A DNA stretch of 64,000 nt from Streptomyces cinnamoneus (GCF_002939475.1 NZ_PKFQ01000001.1:2232001-2296000); one strand, 5' to 3'. Shown: positions 38,612 through 47,403, counted from the stretch's first letter. The notes: generated by a model from the sequence alone, not told the origin. A program made the numbers and translations.

Positions 38612-41600
38612 TCAACCCATGTGATACCCGGGCTCCAGCACTTCCTTATGGTACCGCGGCGTGGCCACGATGAGGTTATCCAGGTCATACACGCCTCCGC
38701 CACGCTGAATGGGCACCACATGATGGAGGACATAGCGCCCATTTTTCCCGAGGGCTTGATTCTTCACAGTCCACGGCGCCTTCCCATCCGCCATGAGCGT
38801 CCGGTCCGACTTGGTGAACTGAGATGCGAGATTCGGGTCCTTGGAAACCTCGGTCCAAAACGCTTGACGGAATTCGTCGAAGTTCCTGAACTGCCTTCCC
38901 TGAAGCGCGCGGGCAATCTGCCCGGGAATCTTGCCAGCATTACCGGCGCTACCCCTGAGCCATTTGCCGTCGACATCTCTGAGGCCCGATCCGCCCGTTA
39001 CCGACCCTGGCGTGTTGCGCATGGTGGTCGATGTCTTGGGCGCCTCCAGTTCCAGAGGCGTGCAGGGTGCGAGACCGAGTGGGTCGGCAAGCCCGTACGG
39101 GTTGCTCACATACCTGGACGGGTTCGGAGCAGCAGCCAAGCCCAGTGGATCAAGGGCGATGTACGAAGCCGTTTCCGGGTCGTAGTACCGGAAATAGTTG
39201 TAGGCGAGCCCCGTCTCAGCATCCGCGTACTGCCCCGGGAAGCGCAGCGGGCAGTCGACACCCGCGTCCGGTGCCGGCAAGCGCGTGCCCCACAGCGAGG
39301 TTCGCTGTTGCCAGGCCAGCTCGCCGTCCGGCGTCACAAGCTCCGTCGGCGTGCCGACCAGGTCCGTGACGACGGCGTGGAAGCGCGGCGTGCGATCAGC
39401 GTCCGCGAACTGCTTGATCAGCGACGTCTCCGCCGGACCGGCCGGCGTCGTCCTGTGATCCGTCTGGGCTATCGGGCGGTGCGTGCCCGGGGCATGGTCC
39501 CAGGTCGTGATCGCGCCCTCTGCCGTCGTCTGCTCGACCAGGCGCGTGCCGTCCCACGCGAACGACACCGACTCCGCGACCGCCCCGTCATCCGTCAGCC
39601 GTCGCTTGGATATTCGGCGGCCCAGCGGGTCGTACGCATACCGCCAGCAGTGACCGTCAGGCGTCGTGGTGCCCGTCAGGCGGTCCTCGGCGTCCCACGT
39701 GAACGTCCACGTCCGCGTCTGCCCGTTCAGCAGCTTGCGCGTCTTACGCACGACGCGTCCCTGCGCGTCGTGCTCGTACGTCGTCCGGCCCGCGCGCCGC
39801 AGCAGCGTGCCCTCGAACTCGCGCTTGCCGGGCGCGTCGTGGGCCGGGGCCGTGGCGTGGGTGAGGTTGCCCGCCGCGTCGTAGGCGTACGTCTCGGTCC
39901 AGCCGTGGGCCCTGACGCCCGTCACACGACCCGTCCGGTCCACGTCGAACCGGCGGGTGCCGGACGTGAGCTCGCGGATCTCGGTCAGGTAGCCGTCGGC
40001 GCGATAGGTGTAGGCGCGGTGTTGCCGCAGCCGGTCGGTCTCCGGGCCCCGCTTGGCCGTGATCGACTGGGCGGTGAGGCGGTCGGCCTCGTCCCAGGTC
40101 TGGCCGAGGGTCGCGCCCTCCCCCAGGCGTCGTTCCGTCTCGCGTCCCGCCGCGTCGTAGGAGAACGCCAGCGTGCCCGCGTCACCGCGCAGCTCCACCG
40201 GCCGGCCCGCCGCGTCGTACGTCCACTGTGACCGCAGTCCCGACGGCGTGGTCCGCTCGACGCACTGCCCGAGGGTGTCGTACGCGCGCGTGAGGACCCT
40301 GCCGTTGACCGCTTCCGACAGCGGTCGGCCGAGTGCGTCGTAGGCGAAGACGACCTCCGCGTCCGCGTTGGCCGTGCGGTTCAGGTAGCCGGCTTCGTCG
40401 TACGCGTACGTCGTGGTCTCACCCGAGTCCGCCACACGTTGTTCGACGACGCGTCCCAGCTCGTCACGGGTGAAGTGAAGCGTTTCTCCGGCGCCGTTCG
40501 TCCGCGACACCAGGTCGCCCGCCGGGTTGTGGGCGTAGGTGAGCGTCCGGCCGTTGAAGTCCGTCTCGGACGCCAGGCGGCCCGCCTCGTCGTAGTCGTA
40601 CGACCAGCTCAGCCCCTGCGGGTTGGTCACCTCGACCAGCCGCAGGTTCTTGTCGTAGGCGAAGGCGTACGTCGTGCCGTCGGACTCCGTCCGCGAGGCC
40701 GGGAGGTCGAAGTGGGTGTAGGCGTGCCTGGTCTCGCCCCCGCCGGGGTCGGTGTGGGTGAGGAGGTTGCCCTCGCCGTCCCACGTCCAGGTCTCCCGGC
40801 GGCCGTCCGGAGACTCGCGCCAGCTCGGCTTGCCCTCGGTGGTCCAGCCCATCCGGGTCGTGTGGCCGAGGGGGTCGACGACCTCGACGACGCGGCCGAA
40901 GGTGTCACGGCGGACGGTCGTCGACCGGCCCAGGGGGTCGGTGAGCGTCACGGGCAGGCCCGCCGCGTCGCATTCGATGCGCTGCGTGTGGCCCAGGGCG
41001 TCGGTGACGGAGGTCAGCCCGCCCCGTTCGTCGTAGCCGTAGCGCGTCTCCGCGCCGGTGGGGTCCTCGCTCGTGAGCAGGTTGCCCCGCTCGTCGTAGG
41101 TGTGGCGCCATACCGCCCCGCCCGGCTGGGTCACCTCGACCGGCCTGCACCGGTCATCGAAGACGGCTGTGCCCGCCGTGCCGTCCGGCAGGGTGACCTT
41201 CGTCAGGTTGCCGGAGTCGTCGTACGCGTAGTGCGTGGTGCGGCCGCCCGCGTCCGTCACCGACAGGGGGTTCTCGCCCCTCGCGTCCCATTCGGTGAGC
41301 GTGACGTGCCCCAGGGGGTCCGTCTCGCTGACGACCAGGGCGTCGGCGTCGTACTGGAAGACGCTCCGCCGTCCCAGCGCGTCCGTGACCGTCGTCGTCC
41401 GCGACCCGTCCTCGTACTCCAGCGTTCCCGAGAGGAAGCCGTCGCTGCCCTCCGTGCGCACGACGCGCCCGCGCTCGTCGTAGACGTAGCCGTACGACGT
41501 GCCGTTGCGGTCGGTCCACGACGTGACGCGGCCCTCGGCGTCGTACGTGAACCGCAGCGGCTTGCCGCTGGAGTTGACGACCTCGGTGAGGTTGCCCGCG

Positions 41601-43003
41601 TCGTCGTAGCCGTAGCGGACCAGGAGCGTGCCGCCGCCGGGCGTCTGCTGGGGCTCGTACTGCGACGGTGCCTCGTCGAGCAGCCGCAGGGCGGTGACGC
41701 GCGGGCCGTCGGTGTCGACCGCCACGTAGTAGCCGCCCGAGTGCCGGATGGCGGTCGGGGTGCCGCTCAGGGTGCGCTCGATGTCGACGCGCATCCCGTT
41801 GCGGTCCTGCACGCTCTCCAGCGGCAGCTGGGCCGCGCCCGGGACCGCGCAGGGCGCGGGGTGGGCGAAGGTGCGGACGAGGCCGCTGTACGGGTCGGTG
41901 ACGGTCATCACGCCGTCCGGCGTGCCGTCCCACTCCAGCGGCCAGCGCGGGCCCTTGACCGGCAGCACCGGCTCGCCGGGCACGGGTACGGGGTAGACGA
42001 GGCGCATGCCGTCCGCGGCCGCGAACACCACGCCTTCGGGGTCCAGCTGGACGCGCTCGTCGAGCGTGGAGGCCCAGGTCGGGCCGAACCAGTTGCCGGC
42101 CCGGTACGACGACAGGTGCGTGCGCTCGACGACGAGCGGCAGGGCGCCCGGCAGGGTGACGTCGGTCTGCGGCAGCAGCATCGCGCCGGTGGCGACGTCG
42201 ATGGGGTCGAGTTCGCACTTGATCTGCGAGGGGAGACGGGCCGCCGCGCCGAACTCCTCCGCAAGGCCCGGCCGGACGCCGTTGAGCAGGTTGCGGACGC
42301 CTCCCGCCTCCGCCGCGTTCTTCGCGAAGGCTCCGGCACCGCCGAACGCCCCGCCGAAGAACATGCCGTCTTTGATCGACTTGTCGGCCTCGCCCCAGTC
42401 GAAGTCCTTCTGCAGGCCCAGGGATATCTTCATCGGCTGGGCCACCGCGAGGTCCACGGTCACCGCTTCCAGCCCGCCGAACGCGGCCCCGGCCAGCGTG
42501 AACCCGGCGATCTCGGCCACCGTCGCGGTCACCGCGATGCCCACGGACGCGCCGCCGGCGATGATCGCCTCGGCGGCGGCAGCGGCCGCGCCCGACAGGG
42601 CACCGCCGGTGGCTATCGCCAGGGTGACGCCCGCCGCCAGCACCGCCAGGTCGACGGCGATCTTCTCCCACAGCTCTTCCATGGCGTGGTCGATCGCGGC
42701 GGCCATCTTGTCGCAGGCCTTCGCCATCTCCTTGGCGGAGTCGGAGACGTCACTGAGCCATCCGGCGTCCTTGCCCTTGGCGTAGCGACCCCAGAAGGTC
42801 TCGAACGCCTCGATCGCCTCACCCTTGTTGTTGTGGATGAGGGCGCCCGCCGTGTTGTTGACCGGGCCGCGGACGTCGTCGACGCTCTCCGCGAACGCCC
42901 GCCACGCCTTCGCGGCCTTACGCAGCTTCGCCGCGTCCCCGTCCGGCCAGTACAGGCCCATGTGGTGGACGAGGAAGCTCTGGACCTTGTGCTTGAGACT
43001 CAT
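38612..43003 (-). CDS. RHS polymorphic toxin with colicin-type HNH DNase tip
   Basis: 1463 residues. The N-terminus (1-250) has a WXG-like helical part (YWPDGDAAKLRKAAKAWRAF; FETFWGRYAKG) and a hydrophobic Ala/Gly-rich stretch (120-190). A DUF6531-type domain follows (DPIDVATGAMLLPQTDVTLP). The RHS/YD repeats then form the shell (for example YGYDDAGNLTEVVNSSGKP), closing with YIALDPLGL and NPYGLADPLGL. The last 130 residues match the colicin E7/E9 DNase: GKWLRGSAGNAGKIPGQIAR, FRNFDEFRQAFWTEVSKDPN and LHHVVPIQRGGGVYDLDN. His1427-His1428, Asn1443 and His1452 keep the HH-x14-N-x8-H spacing. The final His of the colicin motif (x3) is shifted to x8 (His1461). ATG overlaps the WXG gene stop. Confidence 0.93.
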   Translation of the reverse strand: MSLKHKVQSFLVHHMGLYWPDGDAAKLRKAAKAWRAFAESVDDVRGPVNNTAGALIHNNKGEAIEAFETFWGRYAKGKDAGWLSDVSDSAKEMAKACDKMAAAIDHAMEELWEKIAVDLAVLAAGVTLAIATGGALSGAAAAAAEAIIAGGASVGIAVTATVAEIAGFTLAGAAFGGLEAVTVDLAVAQPMKISLGLQKDFDWGEADKSIKDGMFFGGAFGGAGAFAKNAAEAGGVRNLLNGVRPGLAEEFGAAARLPSQIKCELDPIDVATGAMLLPQTDVTLPGALPLVVERTHLSSYRAGNWFGPTWASTLDERVQLDPEGVVFAAADGMRLVYPVPVPGEPVLPVKGPRWPLEWDGTPDGVMTVTDPYSGLVRTFAHPAPCAVPGAAQLPLESVQDRNGMRVDIERTLSGTPTAIRHSGGYYVAVDTDGPRVTALRLLDEAPSQYEPQQTPGGGTLLVRYGYDDAGNLTEVVNSSGKPLRFTYDAEGRVTSWTDRNGTSYGYVYDERGRVVRTEGSDGFLSGTLEYEDGSRTTTVTDALGRRSVFQYDADALVVSETDPLGHVTLTEWDARGENPLSVTDAGGRTTHYAYDDSGNLTKVTLPDGTAGTAVFDDRCRPVEVTQPGGAVWRHTYDERGNLLTSEDPTGAETRYGYDERGGLTSVTDALGHTQRIECDAAGLPVTLTDPLGRSTTVRRDTFGRVVEVVDPLGHTTRMGWTTEGKPSWRESPDGRRETWTWDGEGNLLTHTDPGGGETRHAYTHFDLPASRTESDGTTYAFAYDKNLRLVEVTNPQGLSWSYDYDEAGRLASETDFNGRTLTYAHNPAGDLVSRTNGAGETLHFTRDELGRVVEQRVADSGETTTYAYDEAGYLNRTANADAEVVFAYDALGRPLSEAVNGRVLTRAYDTLGQCVERTTPSGLRSQWTYDAAGRPVELRGDAGTLAFSYDAAGRETERRLGEGATLGQTWDEADRLTAQSITAKRGPETDRLRQHRAYTYRADGYLTEIRELTSGTRRFDVDRTGRVTGVRAHGWTETYAYDAAGNLTHATAPAHDAPGKREFEGTLLRRAGRTTYEHDAQGRVVRKTRKLLNGQTRTWTFTWDAEDRLTGTTTPDGHCWRYAYDPLGRRISKRRLTDDGAVAESVSFAWDGTRLVEQTTAEGAITTWDHAPGTHRPIAQTDHRTTPAGPAETSLIKQFADADRTPRFHAVVTDLVGTPTELVTPDGELAWQQRTSLWGTRLPAPDAGVDCPLRFPGQYADAETGLAYNYFRYYDPETASYIALDPLGLAAAPNPSRYVSNPYGLADPLGLAPCTPLELEAPKTSTTMRNTPGSVTGGSGLRDVDGKWLRGSAGNAGKIPGQIARALQGRQFRNFDEFRQAFWTEVSKDPNLASQFTKSDRTLMADGKAPWTVKNQALGKNGRYVLHHVVPIQRGGGVYDLDNLIVATPRYHKEVLEPGYHMG

Positions 43004-43371
43004 TCGCCGGCCTTGCCCGCATCCTGCCGGCCGCCGTCCTTGACGCCCTTCTTGCTGAACATCGAGCCGATCAGCTTGTCGTTGTCGACGTGGCCGTCCG
43101 ACATGTCCGCCATCGCCTCGTGAATGCTGGCGAGTCCGCCGATGAGGATCTTCGTGGCGTTCTCGATCTTCTTGCGCGCCGGCGTGTAGCCCTTCGCGAA
43201 TTGCTTGCCCTGTTCGTCCTCACCCCACGGCGCCCCGAGGCCGTCCAGAGTCGTGGTCAAAGTGGTCAGCGCCTCGCGAAGCTTTCCACTCTGTTCACTG
43301 AACGTCGGCGCTGAGGACTTCAGGTCCTCCGCCTTGATGTCCAGGACCTTTCCGCTGCCGGCCTCACTCAC
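43000..43371 (-). CDS. WXG100-like partner protein of the RHS toxin
   Basis: 123 residues from GTG 43371 (GGGGAGG upstream). It is a helical hairpin protein: LKSSAPTFSEQSGKLREALTTL, then the turn LGAPWGEDEQGKQFAKGY with Trp-Gly, then ARKKIENATKILIGGLASIHEA. This is the layout of WXG100/ESX substrates. The C-terminus is Lys/Gly-rich. Its stop overlaps the RHS start (ATGA), so the two are co-translated. It may be a chaperone or co-secreted partner through a type VII system; no ESX core genes are in this window. Confidence 0.78.
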   Translation of the reverse strand: MSEAGSGKVLDIKAEDLKSSAPTFSEQSGKLREALTTLTTTLDGLGAPWGEDEQGKQFAKGYTPARKKIENATKILIGGLASIHEAMADMSDGHVDNDKLIGSMFSKKGVKDGGRQDAGKAGE

Positions 43372-43609
43372 GGCATTGCCTCCCCGTTCGATGCCCCGTG
43401 ATGGGACCATCAAGACTAAGGAGTTGTCGATCAGTCCTCGATCATTCAACGGCGAATAGCGAACAAAGAACGATATGTGCGGTGTGATGCCCGGCACACC
43501 AGGGCTCGCCGCTCGGCACGCCACCCGTGGCCCCGCCCCGGGGTGCGCCACGCCGACGCCGAATCCCCCGTGGCCGGCGTCGGCGGCGCCTCTCCCCCGT
43601 GGGAGAAAG

Positions 43610-43639
43610 CATGGCGGACGCCCCGGGGGGTCTGCCATG
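43610..43639 (-). terminator. Hairpin in the gap between LuxR and WXG genes
   Basis: A 10-bp stem (one G-U pair) CATGGCGGAC/GTCTGCCATG around a G/C core lies 67 bp past the LuxR gene stop. The rest of the 43372-43706 gap (335 bp) has the AT-richer region around 43430-43480, probably the promoter of the WXG-RHS-Im operon; no gene is seen. Confidence 0.5.
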
Positions 43640-43706
43640 GGAAGAACTTCCTACGCCCCCGCGACCGGCTTCCCGAGGGCCGCCCCGGGCCTCTTCCGAG
43701 GTCCCC

Positions 43707-44474
43707 CTAGCCCGCGACCAGGCCGGTTCCCCTGGCCAGCAGCACGGTGGAGACCCGGTTGTTGGTGCCGAGCTTGCGGTAGACCTTCTCCAGGTGCCGG
43801 TTGACCGTGTGCGGAGAGATGGCCAGCCGCCGGCCGATGGCCTCCGTCGTCAGACCCTCCGCCAGCAGGCCCAGAACCGTCAGCTCACGCGGGGTCAAGT
43901 CGTGGTGCGGCAGGGCCGGAACCCCCGATCGCCGCTCCCGCTCCTCCCGCACGCGGCGCAGTTCGCGGATGTGTTTGTCCGCGCTCAGCAACAGCGGCTG
44001 AATGCGCGTCGCCAGCGCGAGTTCGTGGTCGGTGAAATCGCCCTTGCGGCCCAGCGACACCGCGCGTACCGCACCCGGCACACCCGGCATCGGAAGACCC
44101 ATCTGATGCGTCGTCCCGAAATCCCGGCGCGCTTCGCTGCGCCACAGGGAATGGCGCCAGTGTTCACAGATCTGCGTCATGGTGACCGGGCGCTGTTGAT
44201 TCGCCTCAAGGTAGGCGATCAGGGGGTGGCGCTGACGCATTCGCCTTTCGACGATGTCCCGCACCGAATCCCCGAGGTTTTCCGGCGCCCAGCCCTCGGC
44301 CCGTCCGCTCTGCCTCGGCAGGAACAACTCGGCGAAGATGACCGTGTCGCAGGCGAAGGCTTCCCGCAGGTGCGCGGCCATGAGCGGCCACACGGATTCC
44401 GGGGCGTCGGTCTCCAGGACCTCCACCACAAGGTCGAGCATGCGCTCGTAATCGCTTGCACGGAGCAGCGCCAT
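43707..44474 (-). CDS. LuxR-type regulator, copy 1
   Basis: 255 residues from ATG 44474. An N-terminal GAF/PAS-like sensor (MALLRASDYERMLDLVVEVLE) with no kinase-receiver motif is followed by the GerE/LuxR HTH at the C-terminus: LTPRELTVLGLLAEGLTTEA, then IGRRLAISPHTVNRHLEKVYRKLG. There is no REC domain, so it is not a classical response regulator. It lies 83 bp downstream of a paralogue with the same layout and reads towards the RHS operon. Confidence 0.85.
   Translation of the reverse strand: MALLRASDYERMLDLVVEVLETDAPESVWPLMAAHLREAFACDTVIFAELFLPRQSGRAEGWAPENLGDSVRDIVERRMRQRHPLIAYLEANQQRPVTMTQICEHWRHSLWRSEARRDFGTTHQMGLPMPGVPGAVRAVSLGRKGDFTDHELALATRIQPLLLSADKHIRELRRVREERERRSGVPALPHHDLTPRELTVLGLLAEGLTTEAIGRRLAISPHTVNRHLEKVYRKLGTNNRVSTVLLARGTGLVAG
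43736..43897. repeat. 162-bp repeat shared by the two LuxR genes (copy 1)
   Basis: Matches 44584-44745 without gaps (offset 848 bp) and with about six mismatches by eye. It encodes the HTH region of both regulators. The upstream sensor-coding parts are far more diverged, so identity is confined to the HTH. Confidence 0.85.
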
Positions 44475-44557
44475 GGCCGGTACGTTCTCCCAACGGCTCG
44501 GCTTCTTCGTCAGTTCCACCGGCCCCCCGCGGGAGAGAGTCAATCACGCACCCCAGG

Positions 44558-45421
44558 TCAGGGCACAAGCCCGGCCTGTCGCGCCAGCAGCACCGTGCGG
44601 ACCCGGTTGTTGGTGCCCAGCTTGCGGTAGACCTTCTCCAGGTGCCGGTTGACCGTGTGCGGGGAGATGGCCAGCCGCCGGCCGATGGCCTCCGCCGTCA
44701 GACCCTCCGCCAGCAGGCCCAGAACCGTCAGCTCACGCGGGGTCAGGCCGTGGCCCGTCAACCGGCCGGCCGGGAGGGCGGGCGTCATGGCGCGCAGCCG
44801 GCGCCGCTCCCGCACATGGCCGCCCACCGCCTCCAGCAGCGGTCGGACGCGGGCCGCGAAGGCCAGCTCACGGGAGCCGAACCTGCCGTCGCGGCCCACG
44901 ATGACCAGGCGGACGACGCCGGGGCCGGCCGTGAGCGGCAGGCCCACCTGCTGGGTGACGCCGAAGTCCCGCCGCGCCTCGCTGTACCACTGGGTGCGGC
45001 GCCAGCCGTCGCAGATCTCGCCGACGTCGACCGGTGCGAGGTCGCCGCTCTGGGCGTAGGAGATGAGCGGGTGGTGCTGCCGGATGCGCCGCTGGACGAG
45101 ACCGCCGACGTACCGGCCGAGCCGGTCCGGCGCCCAGCCCTCGATGCGCCCGGTGCCCTCCGCGAGGTTCACCTCCGAGAACGTCGCGGAGCCGCAGTCG
45201 AGCGCGTCGAGGAGGTGGCGGGTGACCAGGTGCCAGGAGTGGTCGGTGTCCGTGCCGGCGCCGGCGTCGCCCCCGACCCCGCGGGCGTCCGCCGGCGCAC
45301 CGCCGCCGATCCCCACCGTCCCGCCGCCGCCCGCCGTCCCGTCATTCCCCAGGACCTCCACGACGAGGTCGAGCATGCGCTCGTAGTCCCTGGCGCCGAG
45401 CAGCGCCGCCCCCTCCGCCAT
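44558..45421 (-). CDS. LuxR-type regulator, copy 2
   Basis: 287 residues from ATG 45421. The start MAEGAALLGARDYERMLDLVVEVLG and the middle (AEGTGRIEGWAPDRLG; WYSEARRDFGVTQQVGLPL) align with copy 1, with an extra Gly/Ala-rich insert at about residues 26-60. The C-terminal HTH is almost identical to copy 1. It is 31 bp downstream of rsmE and probably shares its transcript. The target is unknown. Confidence 0.85.
   Translation of the reverse strand: MAEGAALLGARDYERMLDLVVEVLGNDGTAGGGGTVGIGGGAPADARGVGGDAGAGTDTDHSWHLVTRHLLDALDCGSATFSEVNLAEGTGRIEGWAPDRLGRYVGGLVQRRIRQHHPLISYAQSGDLAPVDVGEICDGWRRTQWYSEARRDFGVTQQVGLPLTAGPGVVRLVIVGRDGRFGSRELAFAARVRPLLEAVGGHVRERRRLRAMTPALPAGRLTGHGLTPRELTVLGLLAEGLTAEAIGRRLAISPHTVNRHLEKVYRKLGTNNRVRTVLLARQAGLVP
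44584..44745. repeat. 162-bp repeat shared by the two LuxR genes (copy 2)
   Basis: Direct repeat of 43736-43897; see that entry. Such a sharp boundary of near-identity inside older paralogues suggests gene conversion. Confidence 0.85.
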
Positions 45422-45452
45422 CTCCCAGCTCCCCGGCCCCCGGTCGGTTCCC

Positions 45453-46202
45453 TCAGCCCCAGCGTCCCGTCCGGCCCAGCAGCAGCGCGGCCGCCGCCGT
45501 GCCGGCCGTCGACGTGCGCAGCACGCTGGGCCCCAGGCGGTACGGATGGGCGCCCGCCTCCGCGAAGGCGGTCAGCTCCTCCGGGGAGACGCCGCCCTCC
45601 GGGCCGACGACCAGGACGATGTCGCCCGTCTCCGGCAGCTCCGCCGTGGCGAGCGGAGTGCTGCCCTCCTCGTGCAGGACCGCCGCGAAGTCGGCGTCGG
45701 CCAGCAGCGCCGCCACCTGGCGGGTCGTCATCGCCTCGGCCACCGAGGGGAAGCGCAGCCGGCGCGACTGCTTGCCCGCCTCGCGGGCCGTGGCCCGCCA
45801 CTTGCCCAGGGACTTCAGCCCCCGGTCGCCCTTCCACTGGGTGACGCAGCGCGAGGCCGTCCACGGGACGACCGCGTCCACGCCGGTCTCGGTCATGGTC
45901 TCCACGGCCAGCTCGCCGCGGTCGCCCTTGGGCAGGGCCTGGACGACCGTGATGCGCGGCTGCGGCAGCGGCTCGGAGCGCACGGAGGTGACGGTGACCT
46001 CAAGGTGGTCCTTGCCCTCCACCGCCGTCACCGTGCCGTGCACGCCCGTGCCCGCGCCGTCCGTCAGCACGATCTCCTCGCCCACGCGCAGCCGGCGCAC
46101 CGAGACCGCGTGACGGCCCTCGGGGCCGTCCAGGGGGAAGACGGTGCCGGGGAAGACACCGGTGAGGGCGTCCTCTTCGACCAGGAAGACCGGCGCTGTC
46201 AT
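45453..46202 (-). CDS. rsmE: 16S rRNA m3U1498 methyltransferase RsmE
   Basis: 249 residues from ATG 46202 (MTAPVFLVEEDALTG). An N-terminal PUA-like domain (HAVSVRRLRVGEEIVLTDGAG) is followed by a SPOUT knot with VQALPKGDRGELAVETMTE, then GPEGGVSPEE and LRTSTAGTAAAALL. It methylates U1498 of 16S rRNA. It follows the nitronate monooxygenase gene by 47 bp on the same strand. Confidence 0.93.
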   Translation of the reverse strand: MTAPVFLVEEDALTGVFPGTVFPLDGPEGRHAVSVRRLRVGEEIVLTDGAGTGVHGTVTAVEGKDHLEVTVTSVRSEPLPQPRITVVQALPKGDRGELAVETMTETGVDAVVPWTASRCVTQWKGDRGLKSLGKWRATAREAGKQSRRLRFPSVAEAMTTRQVAALLADADFAAVLHEEGSTPLATAELPETGDIVLVVGPEGGVSPEELTAFAEAGAHPYRLGPSVLRTSTAGTAAAALLLGRTGRWG

Positions 46203-46249
46203 GACGTACTCGCTCTCTCGGATCAACATTTCCGGCCCCTCGGGGCCGA

Positions 46250-47302
46250 TCAACTCGACGACTTCCGCGCCCTGTCCAGCTCGGCGGCCAGCACCGCCAC
46301 CAGTTCCCCGGCCGGAAGCGCCCGCGCCAGGCGGTGGCCCTCGCCCGCCCACAGGGCCATGGCCTGCGGGTCGCCGGCCGCGGCGGCCGCCTTGCGGAGG
46401 CCGGACGTCAGGTGGTGGAGCTGGGGGTACGCCGCCGGGGCAGCCGGGCCGTGCTCACGGATGAACCGGTTCACCAGGCCGCGTGCCGGGCGGCCGGTGA
46501 AGGCCCGGGTCAGTTCCGTGCGGGCGAACGCGGGGTCGGTCAGGGCCCGTTTGTGGAGCGGGTTCGCGTCCGACTCCGGGCAGGGCAGGAAGGCCGTGCC
46601 GAGCTGCGCCGCGCAGGCGCCCGCCGCGAGGGCGGTCGCTATGTGGTCGCCGCGCATCAGGCCGCCGGCGGCGACGAGCGGGATCGTCACACTGGCGCGG
46701 ACCTCGGCGAGGAGCTCCAGGAGGCCCCGGCCGGTGCCGTCCGCCCGCGGGTCGTCGCGGTGCGTGCCCTGGTGCCCGCCGGCCTCCACGCCCTGGACGC
46801 ACACGGCGGCCGCGCCGGCCTCCTGCGCGGCGAGCGCCTCGGTGGCCGAGGTCGCGGTCACCATCGTGACGGTGCCGGCCGCGGCCAGCGCGTGGAGGAC
46901 GTCGCGGTCGGGGCAGCCGAAGTGGAAGGAGACGACCGGGACGGGGTCGTCGAGGAGGACAGCGAGCTTGGCGTCGTACGCGTCGTCGGTGCTCTGGTCC
47001 CAGTCGCCCAGCGGCGTCGCGTACCGCGCGGACTCGTCCGCCAGCCGCCCGGCGTAGGCGTCGACGGCGGCCGGGTCGGTGACGGGTGGCTGCGGCATGA
47101 ACAGGTTGACGCCGAAGGGGCGGGCCGTCAGGGCGCGGAGCCGGGTGATCTGCTCCCGCATCGCGGCCGGGGTCCGGTATCCGGCGGCGAGGAATCCGAG
47201 GCCGCCGGCGTCGCTGACGGCCGCGGCGAGGACGGGTGAGGAGGCGCCGGCCATGGGGGCCTGCACGATCGGGTGCTCGAAGAGTCCGGTCAACGGAGCC
47301 AT
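46250..47302 (-). CDS. Nitronate monooxygenase (NPD-type flavoprotein)
   Basis: 350 residues, FMN-dependent oxidation of alkyl nitronates such as propionate 3-nitronate. TIM-barrel motifs: HPIVQAPMAGASSPVLAAAV, then SDAGGLGFLAAGY, SFHFGCPDRDV, VQGVEAGGHQGTHRD with the catalytic His, VAAGGLMRGDHIATALAAGA and GTAFLPCPES. ATG 47302 is at the family start. Confidence 0.92.
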   Translation of the reverse strand: MAPLTGLFEHPIVQAPMAGASSPVLAAAVSDAGGLGFLAAGYRTPAAMREQITRLRALTARPFGVNLFMPQPPVTDPAAVDAYAGRLADESARYATPLGDWDQSTDDAYDAKLAVLLDDPVPVVSFHFGCPDRDVLHALAAAGTVTMVTATSATEALAAQEAGAAAVCVQGVEAGGHQGTHRDDPRADGTGRGLLELLAEVRASVTIPLVAAGGLMRGDHIATALAAGACAAQLGTAFLPCPESDANPLHKRALTDPAFARTELTRAFTGRPARGLVNRFIREHGPAAPAAYPQLHHLTSGLRKAAAAAGDPQAMALWAGEGHRLARALPAGELVAVLAAELDRARKSSS

Positions 47303-47403
47303 GGGCTCATCGTGTCATAAGGGAAGCGGGAGACCCGTGCGGACCGTGGCCCCGGCCCCGTACGCGGAACCCCGGACGCGGGCCCGGAATCCGAACGGCG
47401 GGA

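Noticed and set aside
40439..43123. 894-codon + strand open frame opposite the RHS gene
   Set aside because: Shadow of the RHS coding frame; no ribosome site and repetitive Val/Arg/Gly composition.
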